A stretch of DNA of 64,000 bases from Aurelia coerulea (taxonomy: Eukaryota; Cnidaria; Scyphozoa; Semaeostomeae; Ulmaridae): contig CM076953.1 of the NCBI GenBank assembly GCA_039566865.1, positions 1,488,001 to 1,552,000 of the forward strand. The letters run 5' to 3'. Shown here in pieces: positions 24,805-47,000 of this stretch (position 1 is the stretch's first letter; every line of letters starts with the position of its first letter). A program made the translations under genes and the position numbers. Under the pieces are notes generated by a model, which was not told the DNA's origin, searched no databases, and worked only from the letters and a program-made list of their open reading frames with translations.

Positions 24805-25398
24805 CAGGGTGTCCCAAAAAAAGTGTGCCCCGTTTGTCTAAAGATTGTGACAAAACGGCAAAAGATTTTCGCCAAACTTTTGCATGATGGTTTTCTTCAG
24901 ATGTTCAATTAAAGTTTGCCACCATCCCAGTAAAAATCTGTTGAAAAATGATGGAGCTACGACTTTCAGAAGACCAATTTTGCCTGACGACAAAAACCAG
25001 CAGACGGCCATTTTGCCTTACTATTTTGCAGTGATAAGTGTCTTCACGTGGAAAGAAATAATTTCTGTGAGGTCAGAAATAGTGGAACTCTCTGAGGATT
25101 ATCGGAACTTTCACGAGAGCTATGACATTGGAGGCTGCTCTTTCATTTTCCATCCATGAAGCTATTTATCGCTGCAAAATAGTAAGACAAAATGGCCGAC
25201 CGCTGGTTTCAGTGATCGGGCAAATTTGGTCTCCTGAAGGTCATAGCTCCATCATTTTTCAACGGATTTTTATGGGGATGGTTGCAAACTTTAATTGAAC
25301 ATCTGAAGAGCACCATCGTGCAAAAGTTTGGCGAGAATCTTTTGCCGTTTTGTCACATTCTTCAGACAAACGGGGCACAATTTTCTTGGGACACCCTG
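24805..25398. mobile_element. Mariner-like foldback element, TA target site
   Basis: TA flanks both ends (24803-24804, 25399-25400). The ends are CAGGGTGTCCCAAAAAAA and the complement of CAGGGTGTCCCAAGAAAA. The inverted arms run about 240 bp, so most of the 594-bp element is a palindrome. There is no transposase. The end sequence and TA duplication fit the Tc1/mariner group. A one-ended copy lies at 56285-56691. Confidence 0.85.
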
Positions 25399-25627
25399 TA
25401 TATTGAAATGGGAATCCACCTTGGAAGAAATTGATTTTCTGTGCAGTTGAAAGAACTTAATAGAGGGATGATGTAAGACTGCCGCTTACGTAAAATCTGA
25501 AAAATTATATTTTCCAAATGAAAAGAACGATCCAAAGTTGATCATTTCAGCCCCAAGAAAAAAGAATTTAGGCTGAAAATTTTTGCTAAGTTGTTACACA
25601 CGCATCACGTTTCCATAAAAACTTAAT

Positions 25628-25712
25628 TTGTCATTGTCGTTGTTGTTGCTGCTGCTGTTGCTGCTGTTGCTGCTGCTGTTGTTGCTGCTGCTGCTGCTGT
25701 TGTTGTTGTTGT
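25628..25712. repeat. Trinucleotide microsatellite (TTG/CTG)
   Basis: About 27 in-frame GTT/GCT-type triplets give a poly-Leu stretch on the plus strand and CAG/CAA triplets (poly-Gln) on the minus strand. The 146-aa plus-strand ORF containing it runs straight into the 124-bp satellite, so I do not treat it as a protein. Confidence 0.8.
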
Positions 25713-25959
25713 TTCTTCAAGCAGCTGAAAAATTCCAGGTCATAAGAGCAGACCAGCTGTTTCCTTTGCCTCAAATAGATTCTAAAATCCTCCCTTCAAG
25801 ACAAACACACTGCTGTGTATTATTGATAATGAAGCAATTTAGCAGTATTAGTAGAAGCCATTTTCATCTTGTCTGGCCTGGCTCGGAAGATTTCATGAAT
25901 AGGAGGCGTGTCTTCACAAACACCATATACTGCTGCATTGAACTTCATGGCGGGTCTTA

Positions 25960-27430
25960 CGAGTCAAAATTGAATGAGAAATGTGACGGGGAAACGTCCG
26001 AAATTGATGTAATTACACCATGCAGCGTAGCACTCAAATCAAGGTTGGTCTTGCATAAATTAAGTTAAATCAGAAACGCACATGTTCGAAATTTACGTAA
26101 TGATACAGGAAACAGTTCGAACCTGACGTAACTTCCAGCACCCATACAGTGTCGCACTCAAATCAAGGTTGGTCTTGTTAAATGAGAAACGCACATGTTC
26201 GAGATTTACGTCATGTTACGGGAAACAGTTCGAACCTGACGTAATTTCCAGCACCAATACAGTGTCGCATTCAAATCAAGGTTGGTCTTGCATAAACTAA
26301 GTTCAATGAGAAACGCACATGTTCGAGATTTACGTCATGTTACGGGAAACAGTTCGAACCTGACGTAATTTCCAGCACCCATACAGTGTCGCACTCAAAT
26401 CAAGGTTGGTCTTGCATAAATTAAGTTAAATCAGAAACGCACATGTTCGAGATTTACGTCATGTTACGGGAAACAGTTCGAACCTGACGTAATTTCCAGC
26501 ACCTATACAGTGTCGCACTCAAATCAAGGTTGGTCTTGCATAAATTAAGTTAAATCAGAAACGCACATGTTCGAGATTTACGTCATGTTACGGGAAACAG
26601 TTCGAACCTGACGTAATTTCCAGCACCCATACAGTGTCGCACTCAAATCAAGGTTGGTCTTGCATAAATTAAGTTAAATCAGAAACGCACATGTTCGAGA
26701 TTTACGTCATGTTACGGGAAACAGTTCGAACCTGACGTAATTTCCAGCACCCATACAGTGTCGCACTCAAATCAAGGTTGGTCTTGCATAAATTAAGTTA
26801 AATCAGAAACGCACATGTTCGAGATTTACGTCATGTTACGGGAAACAGTTCGAACCTGACGTAATTTCCAGCACCCATACAGTGTCGCACTCAAATCAAG
26901 GTTGGTCTTGCATAAATTAAGTTAAATCAGAAACGCACATGTTCGAAATTTACGTAATGATACAGGGAACAGTTCGAACCTGACGTAATTTCCAGCATCC
27001 ATACAGTGTCGCACTCAAATCAAGGTTGGTCTTGCATAAATTAAGTTAAATCAGAAACGCACATGTTCGAGATTTACGTCATGTTACGGGAAACAGTTCG
27101 AACCTGACGTAATTTCCAGCACCCATACAGTGTCGCACTCAAATCAAGGTTGGTCTTGCATAAATTAAGTTAAATCAGAAACGCACATGTTCGAGATTTA
27201 CGTCATGTTACGGGAAACAGTTCGAACCTGACGTAACTACCAGCACCCATACAGTTTCGCATTCAACTCAAGGTTGGTCTTGCATGAATTAAGTTAAATC
27301 AGAAACGCACATGTTCGAGATTTACGTCATGTTACGGGAAACAGTTCGAACCTGACGTAACTACCAGCACCCATACAGTTTCGCATTCAACTCAAGGTTG
27401 GCCTTGAAAGAATTACGTTAAACGAGAAAC
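25960..27430 (+). repeat. Satellite-like array, 124-bp unit, about 12 copies
   Basis: The marker AAGGTTGGTCTTG starts at 26041, 26165, 26278, 26402, 26526, 26650, 26774, 26898, 27022, 27146 and 27270, with a variant near 27394. The spacing is 124 bp except for one 113-bp unit, which lost a short segment after GGTCTTG. Units share GAGATTTACGTCATGTTACG and CAGTTCGAACCTGACGTAA. The period equals that of the 9.8-10.6 kb array, but the sequence is different. Confidence 0.95.
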
Positions 27431-28144
27431 GTAATCACTCAAATTTGACATAATTGGCTTTATGTTCAGCTTGTGAAGAAGATTATTCATTACAAGAAGG
27501 AAAGTAAAACTATTGACGTATCTTCACAGCTTGCGGGCAGGAAAGGCGGGAAATGAAATGAGTTGTAACATAACGAACAAAATAGTATTAATAGACGCTG
27601 ACCCTTCGTCATTCCAAGCAGGAAATATTTGAAACGAAGGATAAAGCATTAATAAATATAAATGCTGAGACTCCATGGGAATTGCATTATCTAAAAATGC
27701 ATTTGCGTTGATTGACGTACGTGCAGTTGTGCTTGTCCATCAAAGAACAAGGAAATATAACCTCAGAGCCTACTCCAGCTGTCAAAAGGACACGCAATGG
27801 ACGTGCTAATTATATTTTTTAATTAAAATGAATGTGTATTGCGTAAGTCAATACTTCTGAAGCAATGCTTCGCTTCTCCCACGAAAAACAACGAAAGCTT
27901 GCCTCAGGACTTCCGATTTGCTATCATTTTGGCAGAGCACTGCAGGTATTACATGGCCATTGGAGGTTTTAAAATATGTGTTAGCGTACATAAAACCCTG
28001 CTATTCCCTAAAACTACGAGTATGTGCTTCATAACTACCAATTCACCACTAGCCTGGCAGCGCAGAGCATGCGTTGTGACCAATAAAGGTCTTAAAATAA
28101 ACTTAATAGGAGGTAGAAGTACACAGAACTGTCCTACTCACTAC
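27431..28144. other. Spacer, nothing recognised
   Basis: The plus-strand ORF at 27839-28189 has no domain and runs into the repeat at 28145. Not called. Confidence 0.35.
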
Positions 28145-28460
28145 CGGGTGCGCCAAAATAAACTATGCACGTTTGGCAGGCCACAATAAATCGTACGCTG
28201 GACCAATTTTGAAGATTCATCACTCAATCTTTAGCAAAAAGCATGAATTCGATTCCAGGAATTTTTGCGAATCCTTTCGTCTTTATTTTTAGAGCTAGAA
28301 GCGAGTTTCTTAAAATTTTCGTTCTTGATAACACCGAAAACGATCGAAAAACGTCGATCAAGTTTTCTAAAGAATCGAAATGAATGGACAAAGAGAAAAT
28401 TTGTTCGTGGTGATTTGGGATTTAGAAATCGATTAATTCTATCGATTAATTCTATCCATT
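28145..28460 (+). repeat. Dispersed element fragment, copy of 48848-49210
   Basis: It begins TACCGGGTGCGCCAAAATAA and is alike over about 300 bp to 48848-49210 in the same orientation. The TA followed by an CCGGGTGCGCCA-type end resembles a mariner terminus. No matching second end was found for either copy. Confidence 0.6.
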
Positions 28461-28589
28461 AATTAATCGCTTTCTCGATGATAACAAACCATTTGCACTA
28501 ATTATTTCAAGAACAGCTAAAAGTCTATTGATTCAGTATTTACGCTGTAATATTGGGTGAAATATCCTCCGAGATGAAGTAAAGGTGAA

Positions 28590-28943
28590 GGTGAAGTGAA
28601 GGTGAAGTTGCGTTTTTCAGCGCTAAGCGCTTGGATCGCAGAAATAGAGCAGACCTAATCGAGTCCGCGACCCCTCCCTTGTCATGACGCTCCAGTGGTG
28701 GGGTCCTACGGGGTATCGAACCCACTCCGCCTGACTGTTCTGGCTGCAAAGTCAGAGGATTACACCGAGGGGTGTATCACTCTTCCGAAAAGGCGTACGA
28801 GATTTTTTCAAACAATAGGATTTTTAGGGATTTTTTACGGATTTTTCTTGAAAACAAAAGGATTTTCGCCAAAGGTGTACGAGATTTTTACAGAGTGATT
28901 CGCCCCTCGGATTACACCACTGCGCCACAACACCTTCAATAAA
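28590..28943 (-). repeat. SINE family A, split by a nested insertion
   Basis: The minus strand carries the tRNA-like head (GGCGCAGTGGTGTAATCC) from about 28930, interrupted at 28767-28908, and continues to the body ending near 28590. It begins about 40 nt beyond the CDK8 stop codon, so it probably lies in the CDK8 3' UTR in the sense orientation. Confidence 0.8.
28767..28908. mobile_element. 142-bp MITE nested in SINE, 10-bp TSD
   Basis: The inserted segment has ends GAGGGGTGTATCACTCT and the complement of GAGGGGCGAATCACTCT. The SINE sequence GGATTACACC is duplicated on both sides (28757-28766 and 28909-28918). Removing the insert and one copy restores an intact SINE head as at 30.9 kb. A 10-bp duplication is unusual for the common superfamilies (a 9-bp reading would suit Mutator-like elements). 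Confidence 0.85.
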
Positions 28944-28980
28944 TAAAGAGATAAAATAAAGAAGAATATTGTACCTCATA

Positions 28981-38744
<9,764 letters not shown>

Positions 38745-39786
38745 CTCCCTCTCATTTCAAAATAGCTTCTTCTCGCTACTAAGAAATTGGGAGAGCCTAA
38801 ATGCATCAGCACATGGGCAGGTGTCTTTGGCTGTTTCAAATGTGTTGCATTATTGCGGATATTGTTTGTTGTGTCTGAAGTTCTTCGATTTTACTTCGTT
38901 GTTGTTGTCGATCTCTGTACGCCTGTTGTTGGCCTAAAGGATTTTAGGTTTTACTAACTTTCTTATCCTCATTGGAATCTTTATTTGCAACTGTCTTTTG
39001 TGTTGAAATGTCCTTTTACGTCTTTGCAACCCTTGGGGCCTTAATGGTGGAAATTCAACTTGCGATTCCTCGTGCTAAAGAGTTTCTTCTGCATGGACTA
39101 CAGTCTGCTTGCTTCGCTTAGGCCGACCCGACTTCTGCCAGAGTGCTGTATTTACAACAGCAACAACCAAGCTCATTGGGCAGTGCCGGGGGTAAACCTG
39201 CAATTTTAGAGTGACGTATTTTTTCTAACCAAGAAAAGGAGTTTTCTTAAATTTCCTTTTATCTCAATTCTGAATGTTTCTTAACCGTTCCCTTTCATAT
39301 AAGTTTCTAAAAATGTTTCCAAACTTGTTTCAAAATTGGTTATTTACATGTGCAGGAAGATATTGATTGCAGCTTAAATCTATTTTTTCCAAACTGAAAA
39401 AAGTTGGGAAACTTTTGTAACTCGCAGTTTTAACTTTCCCTGGTCATTCAAAAATTTGTTGAGACTAAACTGTGTATAGCAACTGCTTTGACATTGTAAT
39501 GACTTTTGAGTGCAACTGATCTTACAAAGAAATTTGGGAATCCTTCTTCTAATAAAAAATGAAAACTCTTTGGAAGCAAAATATCCTAAATTCAAGGAAC
39601 TACTTACGAGCTCCGGATCTTGTAAAATATGAGTGTATTTATTGATACTGCCTCTGCTGCGCCTAGGATTTATTACAGGTTTCAAAATAGTTTTTCAAAC
39701 TTTGGATAAAACTCATTTTCTTACCCCCTGTAAGATATAGTAGAAGAATATTAACAACAGCAACAACAATCGTGCTTTGGAACAAA
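38745..39786. promoter_or_regulatory. Shared CDK8/MRPL19 head-to-head intergenic region
   Basis: The start codons of CDK8 (minus) and MRPL19 (plus) are 1042 bp apart, pointing away from each other, so this stretch must hold both 5' UTRs and probably a bidirectional promoter. I see no convincing TATA box. The middle (39100-39190) is somewhat richer in G+C. The ORF at 39380-39685 (minus) has no domain. Upstream non-coding exons cannot be excluded. Confidence 0.5.
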
Positions 39787-42685
39787 ATGGCTGCCTTTGG
39801 AGTTCGAGCAGCGGGCCTTTTCCGCAGCCAGAAACCAACCATTTTCACGGCAAGGCAATTTCAAGTGAGCTCTCAGAATGCTGCAAGACCAAAGAATAAA
39901 TCAGCGTTAGTTCGAAGAACAGAAAGAAGGACGAGAAAGAAGTATTACGATGTGAGAAGGCCGACTCCAAAGACAGGTAGGTACAAAAAAATGGGCCTAA
40001 AATAGATCCTGAATAGGCCTAAAAATGAAAAAATCTGATGTTGTTTGTTCATGTGTTGGAACTAGAAGAAGAGGAAACGAATGAGAGACAAACGGGTTAC
40101 CTTTATGGTTAGAGTCAACACCTAAAAGGCCACTTAGCTCGCAAAATATAAAAAAATTTACTTTTCTAACACAATAACCATTTTACGTAATACCTATGTC
40201 ATAGATGACTATGTGTTGGTTTATGCGCAGTATTATTAGATAGATACTGTAGAATATCCCTTCCCCAGCCAGGTTCATTCTTTTGCAATTTCACCTAATG
40301 ATTGCTTTGTAAATCTTTCAACAGCAAAAGTAACTGTAACCAATGTTGTCACAGGAATCAACTTTGCTGAAGACCAAGAGGTAGTTTTTTTCTGTTTTCA
40401 CACATAAATGGTACACAATATTGTGCATATAAACTCAAGAGTGAAAGGAGTGGAAAGCAAAATGACCAGCATCCGGAGTGTAGCAACTGACATCAATTTT
40501 TTGTCTTTTAATTTGTTAATTATAGCAATTGACAAAGCTCCCACTGTTTATTGTGTTGCATGTTGTGATATTATATTGCTCAAATTGGAAAACAAGTAGC
40601 AATAAGAAGGATGAAACAATATGTTTTGTTTATTTCAAAAGACTGCATTTTAAGATAAAAATCTTAAGTAATAGCCAGGATTTTTTAGTGTTGGACCTTG
40701 TAAGACCTCAAAGTAGCACAATGTAATTCATGCTCATTGTTTCAGATTGCTCAATTGTCTCAAAAGCTGGCATTGACTGAACTGGCAAGATCACAAATAA
40801 AACAAAGCAGTGCAATTGTAGATCCAGGATCTGTTTATCAAACAAAAAAAGCTTTGAAACCGACTGTAATTGGGGAAGATCTAAAACCAAGGTATGGACA
40901 AAAATTTATACGATCAACAAAATTGGCTGAGTTTTTTTACACCCAATTCAAGTCAGGTGATCAACGTCTTGGTATAACATCTTTTGAATGAATCTTTTGA
41001 ATGAATATTTACCCCATGAAAACTTGTGCCATGAATGCAAAAAGTAGTATAATACTGAACCTTGCCCAGACTATGTCACATGAGTTGAATTGGGTAAAAA
41101 GTATCTTAGCCAATATTGTCTGTTCATTAACTCTATGTCCCCATCTTCATCCTGAGTATATTTAGATAATGAATTTGTCAACTATGGAAAGAAATGATAC
41201 ATATATATTGATGATATTGAAACTTGAAGCTTGATGCTAATTGGTTGACTTTTATTTGTCATCAGCTCAGTTGCTACTATTAACAAAAGGACACCCTAAC
41301 CAAGACTCTGTTTGCACTGTACTGGTACAACTTTGGATCTGTAACAAAAGTACAACGGATCAGTCACCCGTTTACACTGCTTCTTCTAATCTGTAACACT
41401 TTTGCTCTTTCTGTGTATAGAACAATTTTGTTCTGGAGCAATGTAAACGTAAACAACTTTGTAGCGGATCAAAACTGTACGTGGTGTAAATTTCCTTTCC
41501 AGATTTTAAATTGCTGAGAAAGCTGAAGAGCTGAAGTGTTTCAAAATTATTTGTCTTCAGCAATGACATGAACAGTTGTTACTGTATCAAACTGAATGGG
41601 TGAAGTTCTGTTCTGAAGTGTACAGAGAAAGTCATTTGCCCTGCTTGATTTTAAATGATAAAGAAATATCAAAACTGAAATATGAAATTATTTTTTAGGT
41701 TATTATGGGAGGAAAAAGATTGGCCAAATGGATTTCCTGAATCAGCAGAAGAAGCAGATGTTGATGTCACTACTTATTTAGTTCAAAAAGATATTTTTCG
41801 AAGAAGACAAGTTATAGAGATTCCAAAATTTTGTGTTGGAAGTATTCTTGCTGTAACAAGAGCTGAACCTTATTCACCTAAAGGATCACTTAGGTGTGTA
41901 TTTTTGAATGCTTTAAAGTTCTCTTTTCACTTCAGAACTATTTCAAGAGCTTAAAGAAGATTCTTTTGGATGCTTCAAATGCACGCAGGCTACGATTATT
42001 ATCGTTTTAACAATGCATGTCCTTCTGGGATTTTTCTTACAACCAAAGCGTGCCCTTTAAACGGTCGAAATTTTCTAGTGATCTTGGAAAACTTGTTTCC
42101 ATATGGTCATTTAACTCGTCGTCTTTATTTTTCACAACGACTGAAGTGGACAGCAGGCGTTGCATTTCTCGAGAATATTCGTGAGATTTTCTGTACCAAA
42201 ATAACATCTCAAGGAGAAATTTTTCACGTTATTTTTAAGACCGGAGATTTCTTCCAGAAAATTGCTTCTTATCTATATTTTCCCATTTCTGTTATTTTCC
42301 TGTTTTTTTTTTATATTTTAGGTTCGTTGGGCTATGCATCGAAAGAATTCAACCAGAGAGTTTATTGTATTCGAATTTCACATTACGAAATGTCATCGAC
42401 AACGAGCCGATTGAAATCACATTCCAATTATATTCACCGTTGATTCAAAAGATTGAAGTTCTAAAACATGAAAGACGGGTGAACAAATTTGGAAAACCTG
42501 ACCTAACATTCCTACGTGATCATCCTATTGAAGATAGCAGGATAGATGAGAATATGGAGGCATTGCCATACACAGAAGAACCCACTGAGTATGCACCAAA
42601 ACCAGGCGATCTTAGAAGATGGAAAAGGTGGTATAGGATACAATTTAAAAAGAAAAATCCAACAAGAGAACGCATGGAAAGGTGA
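39787..42685 (+). CDS. MRPL19: Mitochondrial ribosomal protein L19 (bL19m), 5 exons, complete
   Basis: This is a protein of the large mitochondrial ribosomal subunit. Coding exons: 39787-39976, 40325-40380, 40746-40891, 41699-41893, 42322-42685. The sum is 951 nt, or 316 aa plus stop. All introns are GT-AG (348, 365, 807 and 428 bp) with phases that close. The N-terminus (MAAFGVRAAGLFRSQKPT) is Arg-rich and lacks acidic residues, as expected for a matrix-targeting presequence. The bL19 core is in exons 4-5: RRRQVIEIPKFCVGSILAVT, AEPYSPKGSLRFVGLCIERI, FTLRNVIDNEPIEITFQLYS and KIEVLKHERRVNKFGKPDLTFLRD, the typical bacterial L19/SH3-like fold with the G(S/D)xxRV and NV.I segments. It is slightly longer than the human protein (292 aa as I recall). 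The ATG at 39787 was chosen over the upstream GTG in the same frame. It is divergent from CDK8 and convergent with the kinase gene. Confidence 0.95.
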
Positions 42686-42790
42686 TATGGACTTTGGTTT
42701 CAAACTAGAACTGATAATGTAGCTTTATTTTGTTGCTTTGTCATCCCATTTACTTAGAACGTGTGATCTCTGCCTTACTCTGCCTCTTTA

Positions 42791-42796
42791 AATAAA
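42791..42796 (+). terminator. Polyadenylation signal AATAAA for MRPL19
   Basis: AATAAA lies 106 nt after the MRPL19 stop codon, within TTTAAATAAAGC. Confidence 0.65.
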
Positions 42797-42889
42797 GCAA
42801 AAAACACTACTAGTATAAGAGCGTAACGATGGAGCTTTTTATTGTGACGTCAAAAGAATAGCGAAAATGCTTCCTTATTTTCCACAGAC

Positions 42890-43421
42890 CATGGGCGATG
42901 GGACGATTAAGCCGGTTTTCCACTGGGCGAATTTTTTCGTGCGAAGCGAATTTTTTCGTGTGCAAGCATGCGCACTTTGATATCAACAGGCGCCACATTT
43001 TCGCTGGCTCCTCTTCTCTGCGAAAAAGTGAGTTCGAACGGTTCTACTTTTCAGCCGCGACGAAAAAATTCGCTTCGTGCGAAAAATTTCGCCTGGTCTC
43101 CTAAGTGATGCTTTAACATTGATCGTCCCAATTCCTTGGGTTGACAAATAAATATTAAAGTGTTGATTACCTGTATACAATCTTCATGCATCCGTGTCGT
43201 GTTTTATCTACGTCTTCGTCTCTGTTAGCCACGCAGGCTACATCTCTGTTCTCTGCAACAGAAAACAGTTTGCAGGCCAAATTGAAGCATAGCAATTTCA
43301 AATCGCTATAACGAAATCTTGTTCTGCTGACAAGGAATTGGGACGACCAATGTTCAAGCACCACTCATTAGGAGGCCTGGACTAGCCTAAGGCCTCCATG
43401 AAAATCGTCCCATCGCCCTTG
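42890..43421. mobile_element. CAWGGGCG-ended element with 7-bp TSD, nested hairpin inside
   Basis: The ends are CATGGGCGATGGGACGATT and the complement of CAAGGGCGATGGGACGATT, flanked by the exact 7-bp repeat CACAGAC (42883-42889, 43422-43428). Inside, 42915-43100 is a second inverted repeat (CACTGGGCGAATTTTTTCG facing CGAAAAATTTCGCCTGG), perhaps a nested element. It lies 204 bp past the MRPL19 stop. Confidence 0.8.
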
Positions 43422-43428
43422 CACAGAC

Positions 43429-44054
43429 CTAATTGGCTAGGGTTTGTAAGTAAAAAGATGTTTTATCAAAAGATTGATCACTTGACGTTAAGCGGGTGAA
43501 AACAAACCTTAGCTGATTTTGTCTATTTGCAGAAGAATAGACTCGTTGATAGTGACAGCTTTTTGTGAACTGTTATCAAGTGTAATAACAGTGATTTTAT
43601 TTAAATACGTCTAAACTACGGTACGGCTTAATAGATCAGGCTAAAGGCGAAGTTAAATTTTGGTCTATTTTTTCAATATAAGTACCCTGGGTATAAAATA
43701 GGAAAAATGAAATATGAAAACAAACAAAATTTGTTGTTTATAATTGTTGTTTTATCGGAGGGTCCCTTGAAAACCAGCTTCTGCTGAAGGGCAACCCTCC
43801 TTAAAATAATTAAATATGAAATGTGGGTACCGGACTCTCTAAAACAAATCGAGATTTAAATTTCTGATACCCAGGGTACGATATTAGTGTTTTCAGCGTT
43901 GCAATACCAAGATATAACTTCAATTAGATCTAGCTCCCAAAAGCGTAAACAATAGCCTCGGGAATGAACGAAAACAAAAAATTCATCATCGAGTTATAAG
44001 CATAAATGTATATATTCACAGTCTGATCGTTTTAAAATAGTATTTAGAAAGTCC
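43429..44054. other. Region between MRPL19 and the kinase gene
   Basis: No gene was seen. It should hold the kinase 3' UTR. AATAAA on the minus strand at 43596-43601 is a possible polyadenylation signal about 455 nt past the stop. Confidence 0.35.
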
Positions 44055-47000
44055 TCAATTTGTCCATCTCATAAACAATTCAACAAGTTCTTCAGCATTT
44101 GGTCTGAGATTTGGATCTTGAGCCAAACATCCAAGAACGAGCCTTCTATGCTCACTTTTGCTGATCAAACGAAGTTGCTGCTCTCTCTGCTCAATGATTG
44201 GCAATTCTCGAATCATCATCTCGCAAAATAGCACACCGAAACTGAAGATGTCGATCTGAAGCAAAACACGGAAAAATATGAGGAGTAGCGTAAGAGTGAA
44301 ACATTCAGAATGATAATGACGATTATTATTATTCAGAATGATAATAATTCAGAATGTGACGTAACAATTCAGTAACTTTTGAAAGATTATTTAAAATATT
44401 CTACAGTTTTAAAATGGTTACTAATCTGGTCCTATAGACAAGCAACGCTATTAACCCTCTGCAAATGTTAAAGGAATCTGAATACAACGCTGTGACCCTT
44501 TCTTTCAAAATTCACTTGATTTTGACATTGCTGGAGAGCAATAGGAGTGCAGTTTTTGAAGCAACCACATATTTTGCCTTTCCTCTCCCATAAATCAGCA
44601 ACCACTTGTCAGATTGACTCAAACAAGGTCTCAAACTCTAAGTTGAAGCCTATCATATTCAACTGGGTAAAAAACTGGAAAATTGAATTTACTGCTCTGC
44701 CACCGCAGCCACACAAACGGGGCACATTATTTTGAGACACACTGTATACTGACTTGAATGAGGAATCCCGTTGTTTGACTACTGTGGAGGAGCTGTAGCT
44801 TAAAGTTCTGCCACCGCAGCCACACAAACGGGGCACAATTATTTTGAGACACACTGTATACTGTTTGACTTCTGTGGAGGAGCTGTAACTTAAAGTTCTG
44901 CCACCGCAGCCACACAAACGGGGCACATAATTTTGGGACACACTGTACACAGATTTGAATGAGAGAGCTTTCAGAAAGACTAACATTTCAATTGAAAGAT
45001 GGAAGCCCGTTTGTGTGGATGCCGTGGAGGAGCTAAAACTTCAACTTTCCAATTTTTTACACAGTTGCATTGGATAGGCTTCAAATTGAGACAAACTTAG
45101 ATTTTGAATTAAAAATCTTAAAACTAAGATCAATCGAGGGCGCCTATCTTGTAGGAACTGTGTTTATTCCATTCCCAGTTCTGTTTTCGTAACCCAGTAC
45201 ACAGAGTTTGTCCTGTCAAAATCAAGTTGACGTAAGACTAACTTTGTGGTTTCAAATTCCGGTGTTGATGTAATACGAGATCAACTGTTATGCGAGATGA
45301 CCACAGGAAAGCAGACAGCGTGATTTTTGATTGGTCAACATAACACTGACAGACGTTAGAATTTGAAAATCCCTGTAACTATAGAAACTGGACAGCAATT
45401 ACTCTGTGTACTATATCACAAAAACAGTACTGGGAATTAACAGTTGCTACAAGGTAGGCGCCCTTGGATCAACCATGGATAAACTAACCTTGGTCGTTTG
45501 CTCCGCAGAGGTTGTCTCGGGCGCAGAGTAAAGCAGTGCACCAGGATGTTTGGTCATGGACAGCCTCATGAAATTAGCAGCACCATAATCGGATAGTTTC
45601 CCATGCAGCTCATTTCCTTTATACCACAAAAGCACATTCGCACTGCTGATATCACGATGAATGATTGGCAACGGGATTTGCTTGTGCAGGTAGTTCAACG
45701 CACGTGCTATATCCAGTCCTATTAAAACAGCCTCGTTTCCAATGAGAGGTTTCTGGGATAAATGGGTACGCAAGTCTGTGTCAAGCAGCTCAGATACAAA
45801 GAGCGGGATTCCTTCGTCACTTGTCGCACCGATGAACTGCAGCAAACATGGGTGACGGCAGCGTGATGCGATGCTCATTTCGCGGTTGAAAAGTCTGCGG
45901 TTGTGCGGCGATAATATAAGATGATGTATTTGTTTCACGGCTACTTCTGTGCCGCGGAACCTTCCAAGTTTAACCTCACCCCATCCGCCAACACCTAATA
46001 TTGTATCTGTTATTATGACTTCATCTCTTCGTAGCACCCAGCTGCTTGTTTCTACGTTAACATCCCGTGCGGCAGAAACTGCTGATCCACCCGCACCATC
46101 TCCGGTCACCTCTTGATTTATGAAGGTAGATTCTAATCGTTCCGTCAAATGGTTAATCTCCCGCTTCAGGATCCCAATCTCTGTCACCGCATTATCACGT
46201 TCATTTCGAATCCGGTCCGTCATTCTATCTTTCTCATCAAGTTCCGTCCGCAGTTGACGACAATCAGCGTTCATCTCAACCCGTAAGTTAACCTCATTTT
46301 CAATCCTTCGACGGCTGATCAATAACTCCCGCTCAACAGAGGCTACCCGACTTCGTTCGTCATTCAGTTCAACTTGGATTGCACGTGTTGCACCTTGGGC
46401 ATCATTCAGTCGCTGCGTAGCAGTTGCTGCGTCTGTTTCTAACCGTCTATTTCGGCTGATTTCTGATCGCAATTGCTCACGTAAATGCTCCTGCATATCG
46501 ACGTTGCGTCTCAATTCGTCGCCTATATTGTTTTTGGATCTTCTTGTTTCGTCAAGGGTCGCTCTACAAGGAGACAAAAACTGGATTATTCATTTTGCAC
46601 AAAAAACTTTGCCCCTTTTAAATATTATTTATACACAAATTGACCCTTCAGCATATTAAAATATATAACATCTATTTACAATGATAAAAACCTTATGAAT
46701 AAAAACCTACAGCCCTATAAACCTTAATCCTTGCTGTTCTTCCAGGGAGTTGTGTTTGGTTTGAGAGTCTAGCTCTTTAGATGCGTTTTAAGTTGTTTTT
46801 TAAAACGATCAAGTGTCGGTAGCTCACGAATTTCGGCAGGTGTATCATTCCATGACTTGAGAGCTGCATAATGAAATCCTTTTTTTAGCCAATTCGGTCC
46901 TTTATCTAGGGATCTGGATATCTTTATAGTGCCTCGTATTGTAGGTCGAGTGAAAAGATCTTGGTTGGTATTTATCCCATAGGTTTTCAGGGCATAGTCT

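Noticed and set aside
25628..26068. 146-aa protein with a poly-Leu N-terminus resembling a signal peptide
   Set aside because: The Leu run is a CTG/TTG microsatellite, and the rest of the ORF enters the 124-bp satellite with no domain.
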